This document shows positions 17,874 through 27,528 of a stretch of DNA of 64,000 nt, in pieces. The position numbers were made by a program, and so were the translations under genes. The stretch lies in assembly GCF_001579805.1 (NCBI RefSeq), contig NZ_CP014546.1, forward strand, positions 1,116,001-1,180,000. Direction: 5' to 3'. Position 1 is the stretch's first letter. The number at the start of each line of letters is the position of its first letter. A model generated the notes under the pieces. That model worked only from the letters and a program-made list of their open reading frames with translations. It ran no database searches and was not told the origin of the DNA. This DNA is from Pseudomonas azotoformans. GTDB lineage: Bacteria > Pseudomonadota > Gammaproteobacteria > Pseudomonadales > Pseudomonadaceae.

Positions 17874-18515
17874 ATGAGCACCACCATCGCCGGCATCCAG
17901 ATCCCGGACAGCGCCCTGGCCAAGGCCACCACCGAATACATCCGCGACGTCGAATCCGACCTGCTCTACCACCACTCCCGCCGGGTCTTCCTGTTCGGCG
18001 CATTGAGCGGCGAACGCAAGCAGCTCGCCTACAACCCGGAGCTGCTCTACGTCGGCGCGATGTTCCATGACCTGGGCCTGGTGGAAGGCCATCGCAGTGA
18101 CAACGAGCGCTTCGAAGTCGACGGCGCCAACGCGGCGGCGGCCTTTCTCAAGCCTTACGGGCTGAGCGATGACGATATTGAACAGGTGTGGCTGTCCATC
18201 GCCCTGCACACCACACCGGGCGTGCCGCAGCATCTGCGTCCGACCGTGGCGCTGGTGACGGCCGGTGTGGAAATGGACGTGCTGGGCATGGACTACGCCG
18301 CGTTTTCTACCGTGCAGCGCGAAGCCGTGGTGCATGCGCATCCACGCGGCGAAGGGTTCAAGGAGTGCATCATCTGCGCGTTTGCCGACGGCTTGCGCCA
18401 TCGTCCGCAGACCACGTTTGGCAACGTGAAGACGGATGTGCTGGTGGATCAGGAGCCGGGGTTCAACCCGATGAATTTTGTGGAGGTGATTCGTAAATCC
18501 CCTTGGGTGGCATAA
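17874..18515 (+). CDS. HD domain protein (cyanamide hydratase-like)
   Basis: A 213-aa single-domain HD phosphohydrolase-fold protein. Metal ligands are visible as the histidine pair in LLYHHSRRVFLFG, HD in VGAMFHDLGLVEG and HTTPG further on. The overall layout is that of the cyanamide hydratase (DDI2/urea hydro-lyase-like) branch of HD proteins; the actual substrate is unknown. GAGGAG precedes the ATG at 17874. It faces the GlxA-type regulator across 197 bp. Confidence 0.82.
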   Translation: MSTTIAGIQIPDSALAKATTEYIRDVESDLLYHHSRRVFLFGALSGERKQLAYNPELLYVGAMFHDLGLVEGHRSDNERFEVDGANAAAAFLKPYGLSDDDIEQVWLSIALHTTPGVPQHLRPTVALVTAGVEMDVLGMDYAAFSTVQREAVVHAHPRGEGFKECIICAFADGLRHRPQTTFGNVKTDVLVDQEPGFNPMNFVEVIRKSPWVA

Positions 18516-18537
18516 CCCCCCAAGGTGAATCGAACAC

Positions 18538-18566
18538 TGTGGCGAGGGGCAAGCCCCCTCGCCACA
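18538..18566. repeat. REP-type hairpin between the HD gene and spuH
   Basis: A perfect 12-bp inverted repeat (TGTGGCGAGGGG) around a 5-base loop. The sequence is the familiar P. fluorescens REP form (GTGGCGAGGGGGCTTGCCCC-like). It lies between two convergent genes (HD gene ends 18515, spuH ends 18597) and can act as their shared terminator. Confidence 0.8.
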
Positions 18567-18596
18567 AAAGCCCGCACCGCTCGACGGCGACGGGTG

Positions 18597-19481
18597 TTAG
18601 ACCGGTGCAGCCGCCCGGCGCTTGTCCGGCTGTTGCCAGCCATCCGCCGCCGCTTCTTCGATGGCTTGCTGGATCGCCTTCTTGCGCATTTCTTCGGCAC
18701 GACGGCTGAAGAACCACACCAGGAAGGTCACCAGCGACACCGCCAACAGGATCAGGCTGGCCACGGCGTTGATCTCGGGTTTAACCCCAAGGCGCACTGC
18801 CGAGAACACTTCCATCGGCAAGGTGGTGGAACCCGGCCCCGACACGAAGCTGGCCAATACCAGGTCATCCAGCGACAGCGCGAACGACATCATGCCGCCC
18901 GCCGCCAACGATGGCGCGATCATCGGGATGGTGATCAGGAAGAACACCTTCCACGGCCGCGCACCCAAATCCATTGCCGCCTCTTCGATCGACAGGTCCA
19001 GCTCACGCAAGCGCGCCGACACCACCACCGCCACGTACGCCGCACAGAATGTCGTGTGGGCGATCCAGATGGTGACGATGCCACGCTCCTGGGGCCAGCC
19101 GATCATCTGCGCCATGGCCACAAACAGCAGCAACAGCGACAGACCGGTGATCACTTCCGGCATCACCAACGGCGCAGTCACCAGGCCGCCGAACAGCGTG
19201 CGACCCTTGAACTGGCTGATGCGCGTCAGCACGAAGGCCGCGAGCGTACCCAGCGCCACCGCGGCCACCGCCGTGTAGCAGGCGATTTCCAGGGAGCGTG
19301 CCACCGAGCCCATCAACTGGGTGTTGTCCAGCAGGCCCACGTACCACTTGATCGACCAACCGCCCCATACCGTCACCAGTTTGGATTCGTTGAACGAGTA
19401 GATCACCAGGATCAGCATCGGCAGGTAGATGAACAACAACCCCGCCACCAGCATAAAGCTGGAGAATCTGAAGCGCTTCAT
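18597..19481 (-). CDS. spuH: Polyamine ABC transporter permease (PotI type)
   Basis: The 294-aa inner-membrane permease has about six membrane segments and the EAA loop EAAMDLGARPWKVFFLITIPM that docks the ATPase. It is the second permease of the spermidine/putrescine importer formed with SpuDEFG. Its ATG overlaps the spuG stop as ATGA, showing translational coupling. The C-terminal tail after the last membrane segment is long and charged (RRAEEMRKKAIQQAIEEAAAD). Last gene of the minus-strand operon. Confidence 0.92.
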   Translation of the reverse strand: MKRFRFSSFMLVAGLLFIYLPMLILVIYSFNESKLVTVWGGWSIKWYVGLLDNTQLMGSVARSLEIACYTAVAAVALGTLAAFVLTRISQFKGRTLFGGLVTAPLVMPEVITGLSLLLLFVAMAQMIGWPQERGIVTIWIAHTTFCAAYVAVVVSARLRELDLSIEEAAMDLGARPWKVFFLITIPMIAPSLAAGGMMSFALSLDDLVLASFVSGPGSTTLPMEVFSAVRLGVKPEINAVASLILLAVSLVTFLVWFFSRRAEEMRKKAIQQAIEEAAADGWQQPDKRRAAAPV

Positions 19482-20398
19482 ATCTTGCCCTCCATCTCTT
19501 TGGCTTGGCTGCGGTTGAACAGGATGATCGGCACGATCAGGATCGCCAGCATCACCACCGCCAGGGCAGACGCCACCGGCCAGTCACGGTTGTTGAAGAA
19601 TTCTTGCCACAATACTTTACCGATCATCAGGGTTTCCGGGCCGCCCAGCAGTTCCGGGATCACGAACTCGCCCACCACAGGGATGAACACCAGCATGCAG
19701 CCGGCGATGATGCCGTTCTTGGACAGCGGCACGGTGATCTTCCAGAAGCTGTTGAAGGTGCTCGAACCCAGGTCGGATGCGGCCTCCAGCAGGCTCTGGT
19801 CGTGTTTCACCAGGTTGGCGTACAGCGGCAGGATCATGAACGGCAGGTACGAATAGACCACGCCGATATACACCGCAATATTGGTGTTGAGGATCTGCAG
19901 CGGTTCGTTGATCAACCCGATGGACATCAGGAAGCCGTTGAGCAAGCCGTTGTTGCTGAGAATGCCCATCCACGCATACACGCGGATCAGGATCGCGGTC
20001 CAGGTCGGCATCATGATCAGCAGCACCAGCACGGTCTGCATCTCTTTGCGCGCGCTGGCGATGGCGTAGGCCATCGGATAGCCGATCAGCAGGCACAGCA
20101 GCGTGCTGAAGAACGCCATTTTCAGCGAGCCCAGGTACGCGGCGATGTACAACTCGTCGTCGCCGAGCATCGCGTAGTTGCCCAGGTTGAGCACCAACTG
20201 CAGTTTCTGCTCAACGAAGGTGTAGATCTCGGTGTACGGCGGGATCGCAACGTCGGCTTCGGCAAAACTGATCTTCAGGACGATGAAGAACGGCAGCATG
20301 AAGAACAGGAACAGCCACAGGAAGGGAATGCCAATGACCGCATGACGACCACTGGGCGTTATTCGTTGCAGGCGGCGCTTGAGCTTCTTCATGTTCAT
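19478..20398 (-). CDS. spuG: Polyamine ABC transporter permease (PotH type)
   Basis: A 306-aa permease with six predicted membrane segments and the EAA-type loop LEAASDLGSSTFNSFWKITVPL. Partner of SpuH in the membrane channel for putrescine/spermidine uptake. I chose ATG 20398 (MNMKKLKRR) because it overlaps the spuF stop as ATGA; the ORF extends to 20434 but that would overlap spuF much further. The large periplasmic loop near residues 50-100 is typical of PotB/PotH. Confidence 0.92.
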   Translation of the reverse strand: MNMKKLKRRLQRITPSGRHAVIGIPFLWLFLFFMLPFFIVLKISFAEADVAIPPYTEIYTFVEQKLQLVLNLGNYAMLGDDELYIAAYLGSLKMAFFSTLLCLLIGYPMAYAIASARKEMQTVLVLLIMMPTWTAILIRVYAWMGILSNNGLLNGFLMSIGLINEPLQILNTNIAVYIGVVYSYLPFMILPLYANLVKHDQSLLEAASDLGSSTFNSFWKITVPLSKNGIIAGCMLVFIPVVGEFVIPELLGGPETLMIGKVLWQEFFNNRDWPVASALAVVMLAILIVPIILFNRSQAKEMEGKI

Positions 20399-21537
20399 GA
20401 GCGAAGTACCACGCCGCTGTCGTCTTCCCACCACACGTAGACCTGGTCACCCCAGGTTGGCCGCTGGCCACGGCGCTCGGCGTTGGCGACGAAGGACTGC
20501 ACCAGCTTGCCGCTCGGCAGCTCCACGTAGAACACCGAGTGGCCGCCCAGGTAGGCGATGTCGTGCACCTTGCCGCTGGACCAGTTGTGTTCGCAGGTCG
20601 GCATTTCGGTGGTGACCAGCAGTTTTTCCGGGCGGATCGCGTAGGTCACCGACTTGTCTTCCACCGACGTGGCGATGCCGTAGCCCACGTAGATGTCACG
20701 GTCCAGGTCAGCGCACTTGAGCACCGCGTGGCCTTCGGCGTCGTCCACCACTTGAGTGTCAAAGATGTTGACGTTGCCGATGAACTCGCACACCAGGCGG
20801 CTGGTAGGCGTTTCGTAGATGTCGATCGGGCTGCCGATCTGGGCGATCCAGCCCAGGTGCATGATCGCGATGCGCTCGGCCATGGTCATGGCCTCTTCCT
20901 GGTCGTGGGTCACCATCACGCAGGTCACGCCGACGCGCTCGATGATTTCCACCAGTTCCAGCTGCATCTGCGAACGCAGTTTCTTGTCGAGGGCGCCCAT
21001 GGGCTCATCGAGCAGCAGCAGTTTCGGGCGCTTGGCCAGGGAACGCGCCAGGGCCACACGCTGACGCTGGCCACCGGACAACTGGTGCGGTTTGCGTTTG
21101 GCGTACTGGCTCATCTGCACCAGCTTGAGCATCTCGGCCACGCGGGCGTCGACTTCAGCCTTGGGGATCTTGTCCTGTTGCAAGCCGAAGGCGATATTCT
21201 GCGCCACGGTCATGTGCGGGAACAAGGCGTAGGACTGGAACATCATGTTGATCGGCCGCTCGTAGGGCGGCATGTCAGTGATGTCTTCGCCGTCGAGGTA
21301 GATGCGGCCCTCGGTCGGGCGCTCGAAACCTGCGAGCATGCGCAGCAAGGTGGACTTGCCCGAACCCGAACCGCCGAGCAAGGCGAAGATCTCGCCTTTC
21401 TTGATTTCCAGGGACACATCGTCCACGGCAATCGTCTCGTCGAACTTCTTCGTGACCCGGTCGATTTTGACCAGCACCTTCTTCGGTGTCTGGTCCCCTT
21501 CGAGGGCTTTCTTATAGGCGCCGGAGGCAACTGCCAT
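20395..21537 (-). CDS. spuF: Polyamine ABC transporter ATP-binding protein (PotG type)
   Basis: The 380-aa ATPase energises the SpuGH permease. Walker A is GGSGSGKSTLL (about 55-65), the signature is LSGGQRQRVALAR, Walker B is LLLLDEPMGALD and the H-loop is VMVTHDQEEAM. A C-terminal TOBE domain starts at about 260. It is the third gene downstream of spuD and spuE, with 71 bp to spuE. Confidence 0.94.
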   Translation of the reverse strand: MAVASGAYKKALEGDQTPKKVLVKIDRVTKKFDETIAVDDVSLEIKKGEIFALLGGSGSGKSTLLRMLAGFERPTEGRIYLDGEDITDMPPYERPINMMFQSYALFPHMTVAQNIAFGLQQDKIPKAEVDARVAEMLKLVQMSQYAKRKPHQLSGGQRQRVALARSLAKRPKLLLLDEPMGALDKKLRSQMQLELVEIIERVGVTCVMVTHDQEEAMTMAERIAIMHLGWIAQIGSPIDIYETPTSRLVCEFIGNVNIFDTQVVDDAEGHAVLKCADLDRDIYVGYGIATSVEDKSVTYAIRPEKLLVTTEMPTCEHNWSSGKVHDIAYLGGHSVFYVELPSGKLVQSFVANAERRGQRPTWGDQVYVWWEDDSGVVLRS

Positions 21538-21608
21538 TTACGAAACTCCCAACAAAATTGCTGTTCGCCCGATGCAGGCGAACCCAGGATAGTTTGAGCT
21601 TTAAAGCT

Positions 21609-22715
<1,107 letters not shown>

Positions 22716-22820
22716 TTAAATAGTTGGGCCTTAAAGTTGTTGCCCGGCAACAAAACCGGCGCGCAACTTACCCTCGATAAACCGATCCGGCAAAACTTTC
22801 TGTCATTTAATTGTTTCGAT

Positions 22821-22845
22821 AACCACCGCGCCAGGCGCGGTGGTT
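22821..22845. terminator. Strong hairpin between spuD and spuE
   Basis: An 11-12-bp perfect stem (AACCACCGCGC/GCGCGGTGGTT) with a minimal loop lies 12 bp beyond the spuD stop. There is no long T-run, so it probably attenuates or protects the spuD message instead of stopping the operon, which would give SpuD (the binding protein) in excess over the permease. Confidence 0.7.
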
Positions 22846-22857
22846 AACAAAGACCGG

Positions 22858-23967
22858 TTATTTCCCGGACTTGATCTTGGTCCAGCTGCGTGTCATTTCA
22901 CGCTGGGTGGCAGCCGGCAGGTCAGCAATGGCATAGAGCTTGGCCTGTACGTCCGCTGGCGGGTAGATGCCCGGGTCGCTGGTGATTTCTTTGTCGACCA
23001 GTGCGGTGGCCTTCTCGTTACCGTTCGGGAAGTGCACGCTGTTGGTGATCGCCGCCATGACTTCCGGTTTGAGCAGGTAGTTCATGAACTTGTAGGCGGC
23101 GTCGACGTTCTCGGCATCTTTAGGGATGGCGACCATGTCGAAGAAGCTGCCAGCGCCTTCTTTCGGAATGTCGTAGGCCACCTTGACCTTGCCACCGGCT
23201 TCAGCCGCGCGGGACTTGGCCTGTTCGATGTCACCCGAGTACCCCACGGCCACGCAGATGTTGCCGTTGGCCAGGTCGGAGATGTACTTGGACGAGTGGA
23301 AGTAGCCGATCGAAGGACGGATTTTCAGGAACAGGTCTTCAGCCTGCTTCAGGTCGGCCTTCTTCTGGGTGTCGGTCGGCAGGCCCAGGTAATGCAGCGC
23401 TACCGGCAGCATTTCGGTTGGCGAATCGAGGAAGCTCACGCCGCAGCTTTTCAGCTTGGCGATGTTCTCTGGCTTGAGCAGCACGTCCCACGAATCGATC
23501 TTGTCCACGCCCAGCGCGGCCTTGACCTTCTCCGGGTTGTAACCGATACCGATCGAGCCCCACATGTACGGGAAGGCGTGCTTGTTGTCCGGGTCGCTGA
23601 CCGACACGGCTTTGAGCAGGGATTTGTTCAGGTTGTCGTAGTTGGACAGCTTGGACTTGTCCAGCTCCTGGTAGACACCGGCCTTGATCTGCTTGGCGAG
23701 GAAGTTGTTCGACGGTACGACGATGTCGTAACCGGACTTGCCTGCCAGCAACTTGGCTTCCAGGGTCTCGTTGCTGTCAAAAACGTCGTACACCACTTTG
23801 ATGCCGGACTCTTTTTCAAAGTTGGCGATGGTGTCCGGTGCAATGTAGTCGGACCAGTTGTAGACGTGCAGCACTTTATCGTCAGCCTGGGCCGCGCCCG
23901 CCATTGCGCCCATCAGGGACAAGGCGAGGAGGGTCTTGCCAGCGTTCTTCAAACCTAATGCCTTCAT
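22858..23967 (-). CDS. spuD: Polyamine-binding periplasmic protein (SpuD)
   Basis: A 369-aa PotF-type binding protein with a signal peptide cut after AQA ([18 protein letters not shown] start) and [16 protein letters not shown] at the mature N-terminus. It delivers polyamine (putrescine in the P. aeruginosa orthologue) to the SpuFGH importer. I chose ATG 23967 because GGAG lies 9 bases ahead; the longer frame begins with TTG at 23982. It lies upstream of spuE and is separated from spuC by 182 bp that contain a hairpin. Confidence 0.92.
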   Translation of the reverse strand: MKALGLKNAGKTLLALSLMGAMAGAAQADDKVLHVYNWSDYIAPDTIANFEKESGIKVVYDVFDSNETLEAKLLAGKSGYDIVVPSNNFLAKQIKAGVYQELDKSKLSNYDNLNKSLLKAVSVSDPDNKHAFPYMWGSIGIGYNPEKVKAALGVDKIDSWDVLLKPENIAKLKSCGVSFLDSPTEMLPVALHYLGLPTDTQKKADLKQAEDLFLKIRPSIGYFHSSKYISDLANGNICVAVGYSGDIEQAKSRAAEAGGKVKVAYDIPKEGAGSFFDMVAIPKDAENVDAAYKFMNYLLKPEVMAAITNSVHFPNGNEKATALVDKEITSDPGIYPPADVQAKLYAIADLPAATQREMTRSWTKIKSGK

Positions 23968-24106
23968 TTGGTGATGCTCCAATTTTTTCTTTTTTGGGCC
24001 ACAAGCTTCATATGTTTCGAGGCCCAGCCAAAGGGCAACAAAACAGGGCGACAGTCTGGCAAGTTCGAGGGCCGGCTTTCAACCAATGCCCCCATTTTTA
24101 TAACCA

Positions 24107-24140
24107 CTCAGACGCAGCGCCCGAAGCCGCTGCGTTCTGA
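24107..24140. terminator. Long hairpin between spuC and spuD
   Basis: Arms of about 13 bp with one bulge (core ACGCAGCG/CGCTGCGT, loop of 8) just after the spuC stop at 24150. No T-run follows. It may reduce read-through from spuBC into spuDEFGH. Confidence 0.6.
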
Positions 24141-24149
24141 GCCTAGCAC

Positions 24150-25514
24150 TTAGCCCTGCAATGCCGCCAAAGTCAGGTCCAGGCACTGGCGAGCCTTGGT
24201 CACCAGCTCGTCGATTTCTGCCTTGCTGATCACCAGCGGTGGCGAAATGATCATGGTGTCGCCCACGGCGCGCATGATCAGGCCATTTTCGAAGCAGAAC
24301 GTACGGCAGATCATGCCGACGCCCTTGCCTTCGTAACGCTTGCGGGTGGCTTTGTCCTGCACCAGTTCAATGGCACCGAGCATACCCACACCGCGCACTT
24401 CGCCCACCAGCGGATGATCCGCCAATTCCCTCAGACGTTTCTGCAAATACGGTGCCGTTTCGTCGTGGACACGGTTAACGATTTTTTCATCGCGCATGAT
24501 GCGGATGTTTTCCAGCGCCACCGCGGCGGCAACCGGGTGACCGGAATAGGTGAAACCGTGGTTGAAATCACCGCCTTCATTAAGCACGTCCACCACTTCA
24601 TCGCGCACGATCAGGCCGCCCATGGGGATGTAGCCCGAGGTCAGGCCCTTGGCGATGGTCATCATGTCGGGCTTGAGGTCGTAGAAATCGCTACCGAACC
24701 ACTCACCGGTACGGCCGAAACCGCAGATCACTTCGTCCGCGACAAACAGGATGTCGTACTTGGCGAGGATTTCCTTGATGCGCGGCCAGTAAGTCGCGGG
24801 CGGCACGATCACGCCACCGGCGCCCTGGATCGGCTCGGCAATAAAGGCACCGACGTTGTCCACGCCCAGTTCCAGAATCTTCTCTTCCAGCTGGTTGGCG
24901 GCCCACACGCCGAATTCTTCCGGGCTCATGTCGCCGCCTTCGCCAAACCAGTACGGCTGGGCGATGTGGCTGATGCCTGGGATCGGCAAGTCGCCTTGCT
25001 CATGCATATAGGTCATGCCGCCCAGGCTGGCGCCGGCCACGGTGCTGCCGTGGTAGCCATTCTTGCGGCTGATGATGGTTTTCTTGTTCGGCTGGCCTTT
25101 GATCGCCCAGTAGTGGCGGACCATGCGCAACATGGTGTCGTTGCCTTCGGAGCCGGAACCGGTGAAGAACACGTGGTTCATGCCGGCCGGCGCGATGTCG
25201 GAAATGGCCTTGGCCAGTTCCAGCACCGGCGGGTGAGCGGTCTGGAAGAACAGGTTGTAGTACGGCAGTTCTTTCATTTGCTTGGCGGCGGCGTCAGCCA
25301 GTTCATCGCGACCGTAACCGATCGCCACGCACCACAGGCCGGCCATGCCGTCGAGGATCTTGTTGCCTTCGCTGTCCCACAGGTAGACGCCGTGGGCTTT
25401 GGTAATGATGCGCGGGCCTTTCTCTTTCAATTGCTTGAAGTCGCTGAACGGCGCCAGGTGGTGCTCACTGCTCAAGGCTTGCCATTCACGGGTTTGCGGG
25501 TTGTTGCTGGACAT
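24150..25514 (-). CDS. spuC: Putrescine--pyruvate aminotransferase
   Basis: The 454-aa class III PLP aminotransferase moves the amino group of putrescine (and related polyamines) to pyruvate, giving 4-aminobutanal. The PLP lysine is in TIAKGLTSGYIPMGG (about residue 290), with the DEVICGFGRTG and GSGSEGNDTMLR motifs in the expected places. Length matches SpuC. It sits between the glutamine-synthetase-like spuB and the transporter genes, so uptake and breakdown are encoded together. Confidence 0.93.
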   Translation of the reverse strand: MSSNNPQTREWQALSSEHHLAPFSDFKQLKEKGPRIITKAHGVYLWDSEGNKILDGMAGLWCVAIGYGRDELADAAAKQMKELPYYNLFFQTAHPPVLELAKAISDIAPAGMNHVFFTGSGSEGNDTMLRMVRHYWAIKGQPNKKTIISRKNGYHGSTVAGASLGGMTYMHEQGDLPIPGISHIAQPYWFGEGGDMSPEEFGVWAANQLEEKILELGVDNVGAFIAEPIQGAGGVIVPPATYWPRIKEILAKYDILFVADEVICGFGRTGEWFGSDFYDLKPDMMTIAKGLTSGYIPMGGLIVRDEVVDVLNEGGDFNHGFTYSGHPVAAAVALENIRIMRDEKIVNRVHDETAPYLQKRLRELADHPLVGEVRGVGMLGAIELVQDKATRKRYEGKGVGMICRTFCFENGLIMRAVGDTMIISPPLVISKAEIDELVTKARQCLDLTLAALQG

Positions 25515-25572
25515 ACCAATCTCCTAGACTTTTCAGTGAAGGGCGCGCCGTTTAAAGGGCGCGCCCGGCGCA

Positions 25573-26931
25573 TCAGACGGCGAAGAGCAGGAATTCCCGC
25601 TCCCACGAACTGATCACGCGCTTGAAGTTTTCATGCTCGGCCCGCTTGACCGCGACGTAGCCTGTGATGAATTTCTGACCCAGGTATTTCTCGATGGTCT
25701 TGCTGTTTTCCATGCGTTCCAGGGCGTCTTCGATGGTCAACGGCAGGCGCAGGTTGCGTCGCTCATAACCACGACCCACCACTGGCGCGCTCGGGTTATG
25801 GCCTTCGACCATGCCGATGTAGCCGCACAACAAGCTGGCGGCAATCGCCAGGTATGGGTTGGCGTCGGCGCCCGGCAGGCGGTTTTCCACACGGCGGTTC
25901 TGCGGGCCGGCATCCGGTACACGCAGGCCGACGGTGCGGTTTTCTTCGCCCCATTCCACGTTGACCGGCGCCGAGGTGTCGGGCAGGAAGCGGCGGAACG
26001 AGTTCACGTTGGGGGCAAACAGCGGGAGCAATTCAGGGATGAATTTCTGCAGGCCACCAATGTGGTTGAGGAACAGCTGGCTCATGGTCCCGTCTTCATT
26101 GGAAAAGACGTTCTTGCCGGTGGCGATGTCGATGATGCTCTGGTGCAGGTGCATCGCGCTGCCAGGCTCGCCGGTCATGGGCTTGGCCATGAAGGTGGCG
26201 GCCACGTTGTGCTTGAGCGCGGCCTCACGCATGGTGCGCTTGAACACCAGGATCTGGTCGGCCAGGGACAGTGCATCGCCGTGACGGAAGTTGATTTCCA
26301 TCTGCGCGGTGCCGTCTTCGTGGATCAGGGTGTCGAGGTCCAGCTCCTGCAGTTCGCACCAGTCGTAGACGTCTTCGAACAATGGGTCGAATTCGTTGGC
26401 GGCTTCTATAGAGAAGGACTGGCGACCGGTTTCCGGGCGACCGGAACGGCCAATCGGCGGTTGCAGCGGGAAGTCCGGGTCTTCGCAGCGTTTAGTCAGG
26501 TAGAACTCCATCTCCGGCGCCACGATGGGCTGCCAGCCGCGGTCGGCATAGAGCTTGAGGACTTTCTTGAGCACGTTGCGCGGCGACAGCTCGATCGGGT
26601 TGCCTTGCTTGTCGTAGGTGTCGTGGATCACCTGGGCGGTAGGCTCGATGGCCCAGGGCACCAGGTACACCGCGTTCTGGTCGGGGCGGCAGATCATGTC
26701 GATGTCGGCCGGGTCGAGCAATTCGTAGTAGATGTCGTCTTCGACATAGTCGCCGGTCACGGTCTGCAACAGAACGCTCTCGGGCAGGCGCATGCCTTTC
26801 TCGGCGATGAACTTGTTGGTCGGCGAGATCTTGCCCCGGGTGATGCCGGTGAGGTCGCCAATCATGCATTCGACTTCTGTGATCTTGTGGTCTTTCAACC
26901 AATCGGTGAGCTGGTCGAGGTTGTTACTCAT
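25573..26931 (-). CDS. spuB: Glutamine synthetase family protein (gamma-glutamylpolyamine synthetase, SpuB)
   Basis: A 452-aa GS-fold enzyme thought to ligate glutamate to polyamines, as PuuA does. It has the N-terminal beta-grasp (MIGDLTGITRGKISP), the glutamate-binding APEMEFYL, the ATP/metal-binding MHLHQSI and the NPYLAIAASL and RVENRLPGADANP motifs. The start was set at ATG 26931 with AGAGG upstream; the longer frame is not protein-like. Gene order (spuB-spuC-spuD) is that of P. aeruginosa. Probably controlled by a sigma-54-like promoter at 27047. Confidence 0.9.
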   Translation of the reverse strand: MSNNLDQLTDWLKDHKITEVECMIGDLTGITRGKISPTNKFIAEKGMRLPESVLLQTVTGDYVEDDIYYELLDPADIDMICRPDQNAVYLVPWAIEPTAQVIHDTYDKQGNPIELSPRNVLKKVLKLYADRGWQPIVAPEMEFYLTKRCEDPDFPLQPPIGRSGRPETGRQSFSIEAANEFDPLFEDVYDWCELQELDLDTLIHEDGTAQMEINFRHGDALSLADQILVFKRTMREAALKHNVAATFMAKPMTGEPGSAMHLHQSIIDIATGKNVFSNEDGTMSQLFLNHIGGLQKFIPELLPLFAPNVNSFRRFLPDTSAPVNVEWGEENRTVGLRVPDAGPQNRRVENRLPGADANPYLAIAASLLCGYIGMVEGHNPSAPVVGRGYERRNLRLPLTIEDALERMENSKTIEKYLGQKFITGYVAVKRAEHENFKRVISSWEREFLLFAV

Positions 26932-27528
26932 AAATGCCTCTGGGCTGGGTTTCCTGGCGTCCGTTAAAGGCCAGGCGTTGGTTGACGCAGCATCCGCGTC
27001 GTTTTTTCGTTCAGGGTAGGAGCTTACCTGCCATTTGCTGCAGCGTTGCATTCCTCACGCCAAAGTTGTGCGCAATCTTGAGCAGCATGCGAGGCGCAGG
27101 CCGTTCGGTGGCAAATGAGGAGGCAAAAAAGAGGTCGGCCCGGGCGTCAAGAATATTGGCCGGTGCGCGGGCATTCACGCGGGAGGAAAGTACGGATGAC
27201 ACAGCCTGGCTGAAGCAGGCCAAGACGCCGTTGGGCGGCAGGTGAAACATGAAGCACCCCGGTATTATTGCTGTTATGGGTTTGAATCGAGCTTAGCCTT
27301 GTTCATTTTTTTACACAACACCCCCGTAAAAAATACAACACGGGCCGCTCAAGCCTGCTAGTCCCAAGTCCCTCAAACCCGAAAAACCGCCCCAAAAAGC
27401 CCCAAAAAAGCCATCGCAGCGCTTTTTTAGGGCAAAAAAGGCCTCGCTTGACTTCGGCATGCCGTTCGGGTTGACTGAAACCAGAAAAGATCAATGATTG
27501 ATATTTTTAACAACAAAGGTGTTGCATC
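26932..27528. other. 597-bp regulatory gap between the two glutamine synthetase genes
   Basis: I see no convincing protein in this stretch. Short open frames at 27011-27250 and 27303-27494 on the minus strand lack RBS, family features or codon character. The gap holds a sigma-54-like site toward spuB, a purine-rich run with tandem CCCCAAAAA units at about 27391-27408, and weak TTGACT boxes before spuI near 27447 and 27470. In P. aeruginosa spuA lies beside spuI here; it is absent. Confidence 0.6.
27047..27062 (-). promoter_or_regulatory. Candidate sigma-54 (-24/-12) promoter for spuB
   Basis: Read on the minus strand, TGGCGTGAGGAATGCA matches the sigma-54 consensus TGGCACG-N4-TTGCA at the invariant GG and GC with the correct 10-bp gap. 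It is about 115 bp before the spuB start and points towards it. Polyamine use in Pseudomonas is under nitrogen/carbon control by NtrC/CbrB-type enhancers, which fits. Confidence 0.55.

Noticed and set aside
27011..27250. 79-residue minus-strand frame in the GS gap
   Set aside because: No RBS, no recognisable domain and it overlaps the sigma-54-like promoter; I treat it as non-coding.
27303..27494. 63-residue minus-strand frame before spuI
   Set aside because: Consists of Phe/Gly/Leu-rich translation of A-rich repeats; no start signal.
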